A DNA stretch of 23,132 bases from the NCBI GenBank assembly GCA_031835245.1, contig JAVKOQ010000626.1, positions 1 through 23,132 on the forward strand. The letters run 5' to 3'. The number at the start of each line of letters is the position of its first letter. Position 1 is the stretch's first letter. The translations under genes and the position numbers were made by a program. This stretch comes from Balamuthia mandrillaris (Eukaryota > Discosea > Longamoebia > Balamuthiidae). The notes below the pieces were generated by a model. That model was not told where the DNA came from, did no database searches, and saw only the letters and a list, made by a program, of their open reading frames with translations. This document shows, piece after piece, positions 9,701 to 18,652 of this stretch.

Positions 9701-10463
9701 AAGAGATGAGCGAGCAAAAACAAACCAATGCTGAACTCAGATTCAGGATAAAGAGACTCCTCGGGAGGGTGCTCCACTTTCTGTCGCTTTTGTTGGCCCG
9801 TGATGGCTTGTAGCAGTAACTGGTGCTTTTCTTCATCGAGCTCCGCTTCCTCCTCATCATCTGAAGAGGACCACGTTGCTGCTAGCTCGTCCTCTTGTTC
9901 CGCATGGCTGTCGCGGGCTTTTCGTTTCACCCCAGCCATTCCTTTCTTCTTCTGTTGTGCTGCATCTTTCTCTTCTCCTTCTTCTTCGCTGTTCTCCTCC
10001 AGAAATTCAGCCAAAGAGATGGTTCCTTCTTCATCTTCCTCCTCTTCCTCCTCTTCTGACTCCGATAGTGTCACTTGTTGCTTCTGTAGTAAAAAAAAAA
10101 AATAGATTTGTTGAGGGACCATACCAACAAAAAAGAAAGCTGGCTGGCGAAAGGGGGGGCCCAAATAGTAAAAACCTTGCCACGAGCTCCTCGCTGACGT
10201 TTTCTGGGCGCGGTTTTGCCTTTGTGTGAGAAAAGGTTGCCAAAGCGCTCCTCGTCCTCCTCGTCAAAGGCTTCCTCCTCGTCCACTTCCTCGTCCTCAA
10301 AGTCGGAGGGCAGTTCTCCCAGACCGCCCACCCCGCCTCCCTCATCGCTGTCCTCTTCCTCCAAATCAAGGTTCTTTCTCCTCCGGACGCCCTTTTGCCG
10401 GCGCTCCAGCTCTTCCTCCGCCAAATCGAACACGTCCAATTGCGCTCGCAGTTTTTCTTCCAT
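6540..10463 (-). CDS. UTP14: UTP14, small-subunit processome component
   Basis: Eleven exons, in gene order 10463-10176, 10083-9726, 9631-9530, 9403-8989, 8932-8734, 8652-8491, 8431-8165, 8105-7928, 7851-7498, 7422-6833 and 6761-6540, giving 1044 residues. UTP14 belongs to the U3-containing processome in the nucleolus and, in yeast, activates the helicase Dhr1. The N-terminal third is very acidic. Family blocks appear in order: VPLERPNKERIIRRTAF (about 255), KMKRRKKIKSKQYRKI (about 380), ERMTQRHRNKGAWARQ, NPWM (about 780), KELIKRAFANDDVVAEFEKE, LPGWGSWAG, QRVIINEKRDRK and finally PFPFTSREQYEKEMRNPVG with KAIKPRISVKAG. All ten joins keep phase; introns are 56-126 bp. It converges on the BAR gene with 63 bp between stops. 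Longer than the human protein, mainly through acidic spacers. Confidence 0.95.
7441..7495 (-). repeat. CCCT/CTCC repeat filling UTP14 intron 9
   Basis: On the + strand GGGAGGGAGA units repeat; in the transcript they read as CCCTCC-type pyrimidine repeats. They make up most of the 75-bp intron 7423-7497. Confidence 0.85.
9659..9697 (-). repeat. (GA)n in UTP14 intron 2, transcript sense
   Basis: The + strand is (CT)n, so the UTP14 transcript carries (GA)n here. It is the only intronic dinucleotide tract in the window with GA in the transcript; a separate acceptor AATAG lies 25 bp downstream in the gene's direction. Confidence 0.9.
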
Positions 10464-10741
10464 CTTTCGCTAGTTGCAGGTAAAACAAACAAGAGTCTCC
10501 CTCACCGCGCACGGTTCCTTCTCCTCTCCGCACGGCTTTTTTTTTTGTGCGCCCTCGCTCTCTCTCTCTCTCTCTCTCTCGCTCCTTATTTTTCCTTCCC
10601 TTCCGTTTATTTTCTTTCTTTTCTTTTTCCTTTCTTTTTTTTATGATTTTCCATTGGTGGATGGAAGATAGTTTGATCGATCGAATAAAAAGTTATCGTT
10701 GCCTATCGATTATTAACGAAAAGAAAAAAAACAATTACAAG
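10464..10741 (-). promoter_or_regulatory. UTP14 promoter and F-box/SPRY 3' region, with a (GA)n tract and a CCAAT box
   Basis: These 278 bp between the UTP14 start and the stop of the next minus-strand gene hold no gene. A (CT)n run at about 10557-10580 on the + strand is (GA)n in the UTP14 sense, about 95-115 bp before the ATG. CCACCAATGG on the minus strand at 10651-10660 fits a CCAAT box, about 190 bp upstream. The 3' end of the F-box/SPRY gene must also lie here; no AATAAA is visible on the minus strand. Confidence 0.45.
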
Positions 10742-11176
10742 TCACTTGGCCTCTTCGTTTGTGGTGTTACTGGCGGTGGTGGCCGTGGTGGTGGTTGAGG
10801 CCTTTGGTGGGGCGGCCTTGAAGTTGGCCTCCAATGTGAGAGGGCTGTGGCACATTTGCACGCAGGGGAACAGCTTTTGGCCAAAGACGCCCTTGCAGCT
10901 GGCGTTCAGCTCGCCGTTTTTGTAGAAGGAGAGAATGCCCTCTCCTGTGGTATTATCGTACATTACGCCGACGCGGTCGCCGTTGGCATAGGACGTGCCC
11001 CGTGTGCTCGCCGGTTTCTCCAAGTGAAGGATGTCTCCTGTTACGAGGTGTTGGCCCCATCCTGCATTTTTAAAAAAACATATGAGAATAGAGTACATGG
11101 ATTAAAACAACGAATAATGCACAGGCCTGAAGAGAGAGAACAACGTAACACAAAACAGAGCATTACAAACGAATGA

Positions 11177-11221
<45 letters not shown>

Positions 11222-11222
11222 G

Positions 11223-11260
<38 letters not shown>

Positions 11261-11763
11261 TCATCGTTGCCTTTCTCATTATTAAGCAAGGGATAGACCC
11301 TGGAGGTGAGGTAAAACTGCATGGAGGCATAGGCCATGGTTGGGTCCGGCAGCACAGGGCCATTCACCAGCGGGGCCTCGCTAATGAGGCCAATGGCCGT
11401 GCGACAGCCCAACCCCGCCGTGCAGTGCAGAGTGACCTCCCAGTAGGAGCGCATGTTGTGCGGCACGGGCAGCGTAGCGGTGACCAGGTAGCCCTTAGGG
11501 GCGGTGGAGCCGCAGTTGGTTTTGGATTTGTGGATGGTAAGACAGTCTTGAGAGAGGGTGATGGAGGAGCAGCTCACGTCCTCTGGGTTCCAGGTGGCGG
11601 AGAGGAAGTGATTTGTCCAGAGCGAAGGATTGCGTGCCACGCTGTTCCATTGGCAAGAAACCAGCAGGGCTGCTGCCAAACTGCGGTAGTCCAAGAAGGA
11701 GAAGATGTGTTCGGTGAGCTCAACGGGTAATTGGGCATAGGGGTCCAGTTGGGTCTCTGCCAT
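10742..11763 (-). CDS. F-box and SPRY domain protein
   Basis: Two exons, 11763-11271 and 11061-10742, encode 270 residues. An F-box lies at about residues 9-50 (QLPVELTEHIFSFLDYRSLA ... VSCQWNSVARNPSLW), the part that binds SKP1. The rest forms a SPRY/B30.2 fold: RSYWEVTLHC, then GWGQHLVTGDILHL, GDRVGVMYDNTTGEGILSFY and KNGELNASCKGVFG. F-box/SPRY proteins such as FBXO45 act as substrate adaptors of cullin-type ubiquitin ligases; the substrate here is unknown. The intron (11062-11270, 209 bp) appears to use a GC donor: AAAG followed by GCAACG is the only site I see that keeps phase and restores the NEKGWGQHL join. The C-terminus is a Thr/Ala-rich tail. The ATG has a purine-rich leader (AGAAAG before ATGG). 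It is divergent from the kelch gene. Confidence 0.85.
11175..11258 (-). repeat. Two long GA/CT microsatellites in the F-box/SPRY intron
   Basis: On the + strand two perfect GA runs (about 11179-11217 and 11226-11257) are separated by AATAGCAA. In the transcript they read as CT, headed by CATTCTCTCT and CTATTCTCTCT. Confidence 0.9.
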
Positions 11764-12483
11764 CTTTCTTCTCTCTCTTCTACACCAAAAAAAATTTCGC
11801 TGCAAAAAAATTGTTGCGGATATCGATATACTGGCGATTTTTATTAATGATTATTCGTTGTTAACAAAAAACAACCAGAGGGGAGGCCATGAGATACGTT
11901 GCTGCCCATTGCCACTCGATGATTACGTTCGCTGCAGCCATGGCGCTTTGCTCCTTTGAGGTTCATCACCGGCTTTGGAACGGTAGGCTGGCCGTAGCGT
12001 CGTTCTTGTCGGTTGAGTTAGGTTCCGGCCTTCTTTAGACACAGAAAGATGAACGACAAGAGAGAAGAAATGAAAAGTGAATAAGCTGAGAGTAATGGAG
12101 GTGAAAGGGTAATCTTTGGATGTGATCACAAACCTCTTCTTACTTACAGACACGAAAAGAAAAAACGAAAAGCGCAAAGTTGAAATGGTCGTAAGGCATG
12201 GTGGTGTTATATGTGCATAAAGTGAGTGCGAATTCTGAAACAGAACAACCAAGAAAAAGCTACGGGGACGTAACCTACTATTTGAAAAGTCTTTACGAGC
12301 AACCAAAGGAACCGTGAAAAAAATATTTTTGTGCCTTATCATTTTTTCCTTGTTTACGTGTAGAGTCGTCGGATGATTGCTTTTTCTCGACACGCGGGAG
12401 GATCTTCCTATTGGTCAAAGCTACCTTTTTATGGTAATTATCCGTGTGATCTGGCGGCCGGGTAGAGATCTCCAAACAAAGAA
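11764..12483. promoter_or_regulatory. 720-bp divergent region between two F-box genes
   Basis: No supportable protein gene. Minus-strand frames at 11923-12393 and 12293-12562 are open but show no domain, and their codons look random. Near the kelch end, CCTATTGGTC at 12407-12416 is a CCAAT box on the minus strand (GACCAATAGG), 68 bp before the first kelch ATG. A GC-richer block at about 11880-12030 stands out from AT-rich surroundings and is unexplained. No tRNA B-box was seen. Confidence 0.4.
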
Positions 12484-14343
12484 ATGGGCTTCGGCAGAGG
12501 AGCTGAGAAACATTACCACAGCGTTTTAACGGTGAAACAAATAAAGAAAGAGAAAGCAGCAATGGACCATTCGCATTTTTTAATGCCTATTAGCGCAACC
12601 TCTGCCGAAGGCTTTTGTTTGTTTCGAGAACTCGACCCGGAACTCGCGGCCATCGTTTTTTGGCACCTTCTCCGTCAGGAAGAAGCGGAGCAGCAAAAGA
12701 GGAAAACTGCAGCAGCTTGTGTAGCAGGTGTTTGCCATCGCTTTCGTCAGCTGATCCAACAAGACCCTAAGCTCCACATCTTCTGGAGGCGCTTCTGCCT
12801 TGAGCGGTGCTTCAAGCAAACCAGCCACAAAGTAGATGACCGACACCCAGCCCCGAATCTCCTGGCAGCGGTTTCCAACCAAAAGAGCAACGACTACAGC
12901 GAACAGAAGCTCCTTGTCCTTGGTGGGGGGAGCATGCCTATTATGAATGTTATCTCCTTGGGGTTCACTCGCAAAGTCGAAGTGATCGTGCATCTTTCAG
13001 ACACGCATCTGTGGAATGAAACAACGTCCTCCGCTATTCTCCTGGCGTTGTTGCAAACTCTTCGGCTGAGTACGATTGAAAACTATGTCACTCCAGCTGG
13101 AGGCCGACTCCTGTTGTTTGACACCGCACCGGAAGATGCCGTCGGCCCTGAACACCAGAAGGAAGCTTTCTGTAGCAGGACGGGAGAACCTCTCAGGCTT
13201 AAAAATTGTATCATGAGAACGGTTAAAACCAGCATCTATCCTCGCTCTTGGACGGTGGCCTCCCCGCTTCTGCTTGGATGCCTGCCAGGAAAGGGTCACA
13301 AAGCCTCCGACCATGTAATCGCCATGTTGACAGAAAACGATGGCGGCAGGATCATCGAAGCCATGCCCAAAGAATTAGGAAGAGTTACGCTGGAGACCAG
13401 AGTTTGGCCGGAGTTTCGGACATCTATTCATCAACACCATTCCCCTCCGCAGTGGAAATGCCATCGTGTTCCTAGATCTTTTGGGGTAGGAGGGTTGTGT
13501 TTGCTGGATGAGAGTGGAACAGGAGACCGTTTCTTCGTCTTTGGAGGATTTGACACTGTGGGGCAAGTCTGTTGTTGGAATGTGGACGACGCACAGTGGG
13601 ATGCAAGCATTGCCAAAGCAAGCATGCCTGCTAGTCCTCAGTTTACCTGGAACAAAGGAAACAGAGAACAAGCTCCATCCGTTTGGACGCCAGGACGTAT
13701 GGAGGGCCACTCATTAGTGGCAACAGAAGGAAGGTATTTGTGGGTATCTGGAGGTAGACGGCGACATTTCTGCAACGACTTACTTGTGACTTTTGACTTG
13801 GCGGTGTTTGATACACACACGCTGACTTGGCGAAAAGTAGAAGCCAAGAATCCTCCTTCCATTCGTGCCTATCACAGCGCCATAGCTTGGCAGGACAAGA
13901 TCTTCGTGTTTGGAGGCGAAACTGTGCCTAAGAAGTCGGAGAGTGAGAACACCGAAGTGCTGAATGACGTGCATGTGTTTGATACCAAGGACGAAGAGGC
14001 GGGTTGGCAACAAGTGGAGACTAAAGGCGTTGTTCCTCAGGCTCGAGCACGGCATGCAGCTTCTGAGTCACATGGGTTCATGGTTGTTACTGGTGGTTGC
14101 ACCAACGGCACAAAGAGCGTTGGAATTAACAATTCCAATCTCCCCTTAGAGTCGCTTGGTGACTGCCTTGCACTGAACCTTCGAACCATGGAGTGGACAG
14201 AAATACCTCATAAAGTAGATATATATGGACATAGCCAAGTGGTGATAGACGATATCTTGCACATAGTAGGAGGATATTTGGGTGGCTCTGACACAAAAGT
14301 GAGCAACACACAACCCATCCTGCTGCAACTTACGCTAAAATAA
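12484..14343 (+). CDS. F-box/kelch-repeat protein, single exon
   Basis: One uninterrupted frame of 619 residues, the only intronless complete gene here. Residues about 46-112 (FRELDPELAAIVFWHLL ... CVAGVCHRFRQLIQQDPKL ... FWRRFC) fit a divergent F-box with an insertion between its first two helices. A middle part (about 130-330) is unassigned. From about 335 kelch-type blades follow: RFFVFGGFDTVGQVCCW, GHSLVATEGRYLWVSGG, RAYHSAIAWQDKIFVFGGE, RARHAASESHGFMVVTGG and GHSQVVIDDILHIVGGY, each with a hydrophobic strand and paired glycines, plus tryptophans as in LTWRKVE and MEWTEIP. Such proteins usually recruit substrates to SCF ubiquitin ligases. A second ATG at 12562 (MDHSHFLMP) could be the true start; the first 26 residues add nothing recognisable. 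It converges on the CAP-like gene. Confidence 0.85.
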   Translation: MGFGRGAEKHYHSVLTVKQIKKEKAAMDHSHFLMPISATSAEGFCLFRELDPELAAIVFWHLLRQEEAEQQKRKTAAACVAGVCHRFRQLIQQDPKLHIFWRRFCLERCFKQTSHKVDDRHPAPNLLAAVSNQKSNDYSEQKLLVLGGGSMPIMNVISLGFTRKVEVIVHLSDTHLWNETTSSAILLALLQTLRLSTIENYVTPAGGRLLLFDTAPEDAVGPEHQKEAFCSRTGEPLRLKNCIMRTVKTSIYPRSWTVASPLLLGCLPGKGHKASDHVIAMLTENDGGRIIEAMPKELGRVTLETRVWPEFRTSIHQHHSPPQWKCHRVPRSFGVGGLCLLDESGTGDRFFVFGGFDTVGQVCCWNVDDAQWDASIAKASMPASPQFTWNKGNREQAPSVWTPGRMEGHSLVATEGRYLWVSGGRRRHFCNDLLVTFDLAVFDTHTLTWRKVEAKNPPSIRAYHSAIAWQDKIFVFGGETVPKKSESENTEVLNDVHVFDTKDEEAGWQQVETKGVVPQARARHAASESHGFMVVTGGCTNGTKSVGINNSNLPLESLGDCLALNLRTMEWTEIPHKVDIYGHSQVVIDDILHIVGGYLGGSDTKVSNTQPILLQLTLK

Positions 14344-14628
14344 CAAGGTGGTGTATTGTTGTTCTTTTCGCTTTTCTTTTTCTGTCTCTCTTTTCCACGT
14401 TCTTGTCATCACCAACCAATATTCTTCAGCAGCAGCCGTGTAAGCTCCGAGAGGAGATGTCTCTGTGCTCCACTTCATTAAAGTTTGACAGCTGTAACCA
14501 TGCCTCACTAATTATCGCCAGACCTTGCCAAGGCGTATCATGACGCGCCCAGAGTGAAACCACAACAAAAAGAAACGGGTTTGTTTGAACACATTTGTTT
14601 ATTCATTCTCTTTGTTTGTCTACCCTGT
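14344..14628. other. Convergent 3' region of the kelch and CAP-like genes
   Basis: 285 bp with no gene. It should hold both 3' UTRs. On the minus strand an AATAAA lies close to the CAP-like stop; on the + strand an ATTAAA at about 14477 may serve the kelch gene. Confidence 0.4.
14598..14603 (-). terminator. AATAAA polyadenylation signal for the CAP-like gene
   Basis: TTTATT on the + strand reads AATAAA on the minus strand, about 25 bp after the TAA stop at 14631-14629. Confidence 0.5.
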
Positions 14629-16213
14629 TTAGGGGAAGTCCTCCGTTCCCTCCTCGATAACACCCTCGGTAGGATCACTCTCATCATCGCCGTCACCGCC
14701 GTCACCACCATCACCACCGTCAAACCCATCATCACCGTCCTCAGGGAAGAAGGTAAAGAGCTCGTCGTCCAAGGAGTAATCTGCGTAGGGCTCCTCCACC
14801 TCCGTGGGGAATGGACCAAGGTTATTAAAGTCATCCTCACCAACGGGAACGAGCGTCTCGTACGTAATGTCCAACTCGTCAGGGCAGCACACAAGGGAAG
14901 AGCAGGCGCAGTTGCCCTCGCTGATTTGGTCGGTAAGATGAACAAAGAAGACAAAGCAGTAGTAGTCGTATGTAGCAGTGAAGATGCTAGAGTCAGGAGA
15001 TGCGCAACCAATGGCTACCTGCTGGAACCTGTTCTGGATAATAGTATCCTCGTAAAAGCGCTTGAGTGTGCTAATCATTTCAGTTGGTCCAGCGCCAAAG
15101 AGACCTGCAGCAATGATATCCTGGACACACCTACAGGAATCCAATGTGGTTGTAAGGAACCCGAATATCAGGATTGCAAAACTCTAAACATAAAAGCAAT
15201 AACCTACCAGTTAGGAAACTCGAAGATAGTACCATGCATATCTGGGTCCTTCTGGCTGAAGTCCAAGTCACAAATGGCCTTACCAGCCCAGTAACCGTTG
15301 GTGAGGAGAGGGTTTGTGTCAAAGCCATCGTACTCGTTGGCGGCGTCCTGGGATACGTTCAAGGCCATGGCTCGCAGACCCACCGATCCATCAATGAAGA
15401 CTTGGGCATCGTGGCCAAACCTCCACTGTGTGATCCAATGAGCAATGGAGCGAGCCACTCTCTGCTCATCGAGGCTCGGGTCACGGCTAGGAAGCATGTC
15501 CAAATCTACTACCGTAGGCAATGAGTTGAGGTCCAAAAGTGCACTTTGGCGTGAAAACACCTGTATAAGAAGGACATTGGGGCAAAACGCAAAAGAACGA
15601 ATCCGATTAAATGGTGAGTGGAAGTAGATCAAAGAAGAGGAAAGGCAGATGAAGATGACGAGATGGAAAACGAGAACGGAGAGAGGGAAAGAAAGGTTGT
15701 GAGAAATGAAGAATACTTAAGAGAGTGAGAGAACAAGAGAAGGAGCGAGATGAAAACAGAGGAACAGCAGCAATAAGAAAGATATAGTGGCAGAGGATGT
15801 TGATTCAAGCATACCGTGATACGATTTTCTCTTGAGAAGTGCTGCTTAGTTGTGTGAATCTCCTTCTCTACATGATGAACAGTCTGCTCGTTTTCTTTTC
15901 GGTGCTTGCTACCGTAATAGAATGGACCCTTCTTGGCATCAGGGCCAATAGCACCAATCTTCTCCAACAACTCCATTCTGGCATCTCGCAGATCGTGGGT
16001 GTGTTGGAGCTCCTCAGCTGTTTTTCTGTATGCAGGGCGAGACAAGATTTTGTCATTATTCTGTTGAGTAGATGTGCAGACTTAGCGCAAACTCAAGGTG
16101 TTCGTCAGAGGCGAGGGAAGGGAACTAACGCCTACCTTGTTCTTAGAGCTTGCTGCAGCAAAGCAGATGCATAGTAGCACGAGAGCAACGACTACAAAGC
16201 AAGACTTTTGCAT
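14629..16213 (-). CDS. Secreted protein with CAP-like domain and Asp/Gly tail
   Basis: Exons 16213-16136, 16060-15815, 15560-15208 and 15130-14629 give 392 residues. Exon 1 is a signal peptide: MQKSCFVVVALVLLCICFAA, then SSKNK. Residues 27-108 are polar and basic (RPAYRKTAEELQHTHDLRDA), perhaps a propeptide. Residues about 110-280 have the order seen in CAP/SCP proteins: a start helix SRQSALLDLNSLPTVVDL, a helix ending WRFGHD (the CAP histidine), VQDIIAAGLFGAGP where the family has an ENI-type block, and RFQQVAIGCASP before YDYYCFVFFV, like the closing strands. The second CAP histidine (GHRANI block) is missing. A Cys-rich turn (CACSSLVCC) and an acidic tail of GGDGGDGG type follow. The match is by eye, so the family call is tentative; secretion is firmer. 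The last join has an alternative acceptor at about 15172. Confidence 0.6.
15620..15770 (-). repeat. Purine-rich (transcript CT-rich) stretch in CAP-like intron 2
   Basis: The + strand is irregular GA/GAAA over about 150 bp, so the transcript is pyrimidine-rich. It is degenerate, not a perfect microsatellite, and accounts for most of the 254-bp intron. Confidence 0.6.
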
Positions 16214-16424
16214 GGGAACGCTTAAGAGCAAAGGCAAAAACTTCCAGCCCGGTTGATCAGTAAAATCTTCCTCTTCTTTCCTTTCCTTCGGCGCCCGGAC
16301 CCCCTTTTTCCCCCTTCTTCCACTTTTGGTTTTTTTTTTTTTTTTTTGTTGCAAAGTGGTGAAAGTATTTTTAACGCTTAGACCAATGGGAAAGCACAAA
16401 AATTGCTAAAACTCCGAATTTTAA

Positions 16425-16484
16425 GCCTGAGGGGCAGTTTGTCTTGGTTGTCGACACAGATTCAGTTCTACTGCCCCCTCAGGC
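16425..16484. repeat. Inverted repeat GCCTGAGGGGCAG / CTGCCCCCTCAGGC
   Basis: The two arms (16425-16437 and 16471-16484) are complementary except for one extra base in the right arm. The 33-bp spacer holds the palindrome TGTCGACA. This could be a paired protein-binding site or a hairpin in a transcript leader. Confidence 0.7.
16449..16456. promoter_or_regulatory. Palindromic 8-mer TGTCGACA (copy 3)
   Basis: Lies between the arms of the inverted repeat, 130 bp before the TPR start codon and about 236 bp before the CAP-like start. Confidence 0.4.
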
Positions 16485-16585
16485 AAACTCCTTTCCCCTC
16501 GAGAAAGAGACAAGAAGAAAGACGAGAGGTGCAGCAGCGCAAGTGTGGGGAGGGGAAAGAACAACAGGAAACACAAAAGAAAATA

Positions 16586-18596
16586 ATGCTGAAACGTTCC
16601 ACCGGAATACTCCCTCTCCGTCGGCCTGTGGAGTGTGGTTGCCTCGGAAGGGCAGCTGGCAGTGACCGGATGCCTCTCACACGTGTTCGCAGCCCGTTTC
16701 TCTACCGATCACTCTCTCTCCGCGCTTCCTCTCCCCTGTGCCCTGTCTCTTCTCTCTCTTCACGTTTTGTTCCCACAACGCAGTCCCTCCGCCACTTTTC
16801 TGTCTCTGCGCACCAACAGCAACTCCACCAAAAGCAGCAACAAGCAAACACCGATAGCAGCATAGAGGAAGATGAGGAGCAAACCAAAGCCGTTTTGCGG
16901 GAGCGTCGCATACAAGAAGTTAGCCGCTCCTTGGACGGCTACGTGGAGAGGGGCGAGTGGCAGCTGGCAGAGGACAAAGCGGAGCTGCTCCTCCGCCTCA
17001 ACGACGAAAAGCACCCGGACCGCTACAAGCTGCGCTACAAGGACCACCCTCGCTTCCCCAAGAAAGAGACCGTCTACGAAGAGGACGAGGAGGGACGCAT
17101 CATCGCCAAGGAGGACCTCTTTGAGGACGTGGAGGAACTTCTGCCCGGCGAGGAGCAGGACGAGCTCTTGGGCCTTACGCTCAGCAAGCTGGCCTTCATC
17201 TGGCAGAACCAAGCCCTTCAAACCGACGCTTCGGAGGAGCAACCACCTAGTCAGGACTCCCTCAACAACCCTCCCAACGCCCAACATGACGTGGCCAAGC
17301 TGGACTTGTCGCGGAAGGCCTACGACGCTGCTCTGAGAATTATGAAAGGAGTACTTGGTGCTGACCACCCTGACCTTGGCCCTCCCCTCATCAATTACGC
17401 GGACGTGCTGGCGCAGTTGGGCAAAGTGCCCTTGGCGGAGGAGATGTGCAAGGAGGCCCTTCCCATCTTTGAGAAACATCACGGCGAGCGCAGCGAAATA
17501 CTTGGTAGCTTTTCCTTGTTTCCCCTCTCCCTTCTCTCAAACACTTTTTGTTTTTAATTTTGGTTCTTATTAACGTTCTCTCTTCTTGTTCTGGCAGGTG
17601 CTGCCCTTTCTAACCTTGGTGGATATCTTTGTGGTCAGGAAAAGCTGGAAGAGGCTTGTCCTGTTGTGTATAAGGCCCTTGGTATCATGGAAGAGTGCCT
17701 CGGAAGGAAAAACGATTATACTCTCTCCATCCTTCGCAACCTTCTGCGCATACTGAAGGACCTGAAGCGGGACGATGTACGAGAATCTCTGTCTTTCCAT
17801 CTTTCTTTAGAAGCAAAAATATTCAATCCATTTTGTTTGTGTGTTTCGCTTTTCTTCGCAGGAATTGAAAGAACTCAGGGCTAAGTATGCCGAAGAATCC
17901 GCTCTTGTGGAACAATTTCAGCACAAGGCCGAGGAGCTGGTCAAGAAACAACCCCAATTGGAAGAAGAACTTCTAAAGGATTGGGAACAGCAGAAGGCCA
18001 AGCTGTTCGACCCTCCAGGCTTTTTCCGAGATAAAAAATTTGGCAAGGCAGAACTGCGCAGTTTTCTCCACGCTATCGCTGCCGTGCAACAAGCAAAATC
18101 GCTGGACCCCAGCGCTGCGCCTCCTCCTCCTTCTTCTTCTCTTCCTGACAGTGAGAATGAGGCAGAGGTCTTAGATCAGGGGTTACGTGATTTAGCAGCT
18201 ACAGGCAAGCTAAGACCAGAGCTGGTGGACATCATCATGAAGGAGTTTGAGAACTTAAGCGATGAGGAGGTGGACAGCGTGGTAAAAAGTGCTAAGGATA
18301 AGAGCCCGGAGGAGTTGATAAAGGCAGAGGAGCAGCTGGCTGAACAGTGGTTAGAGGATCAAAGATTGGAGGAAGATCAGGACTATGAAGAGTTAATGAA
18401 GGAAGATCCTGTCGGTAAAATGACTCCAGCGGAGGTAGAGTCTCAGTTAAAGCGTGCTCAAGAGGGTGAGGTCTACATGGACACCAAGATGGCGGAGGAG
18501 GTTAATCAGCAACCTGATCCTTCTCTCACTCTCCTCCAAGCTGAAGACTTTGCTATGAAGTTTAAACATCTTGGTATGTATCACTTTGTGGCTTCT

Positions 18597-18652
<56 letters not shown>

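Larger units (their letters stand above)
16214..16585. promoter_or_regulatory. Divergent promoter region of the CAP-like and TPR genes
   Basis: 372 bp with no gene. It contains a poly-T run (about 16329-16347), a CCAAT box in GACCAATGGG at 16381-16390, an inverted repeat at 16425-16437 and 16471-16484, and TGTCGACA at 16449-16456 between the arms. Both flanking genes start just outside. Confidence 0.5.

Noticed and set aside
10071..10175. Hydrophobic segment after UTP14 exon 1 as a membrane helix
   Set aside because: It is translated intron. The GT donor at 10175 and AG acceptor at 10084 rejoin acidic UTP14 sequence in phase.
11173..11730. Plus-strand frame of 185 codons opposite the F-box/SPRY gene
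   Set aside because: It starts in the GA microsatellite and then complements F-box and SPRY coding sequence; no family resemblance.
11923..12562. Two minus-strand frames upstream of the kelch gene as possible small genes
   Set aside because: Some segments look basic and polar, but there is no start context, splice pattern or family match, and the composition resembles random AT-rich DNA.
16760..17482. Minus-strand frame of 240 codons opposite TPR exon 1
   Set aside because: Codon bias of the GC-rich sense exon keeps the complement open. The sense strand has a presequence, TPRs and phased introns; the complement has none.
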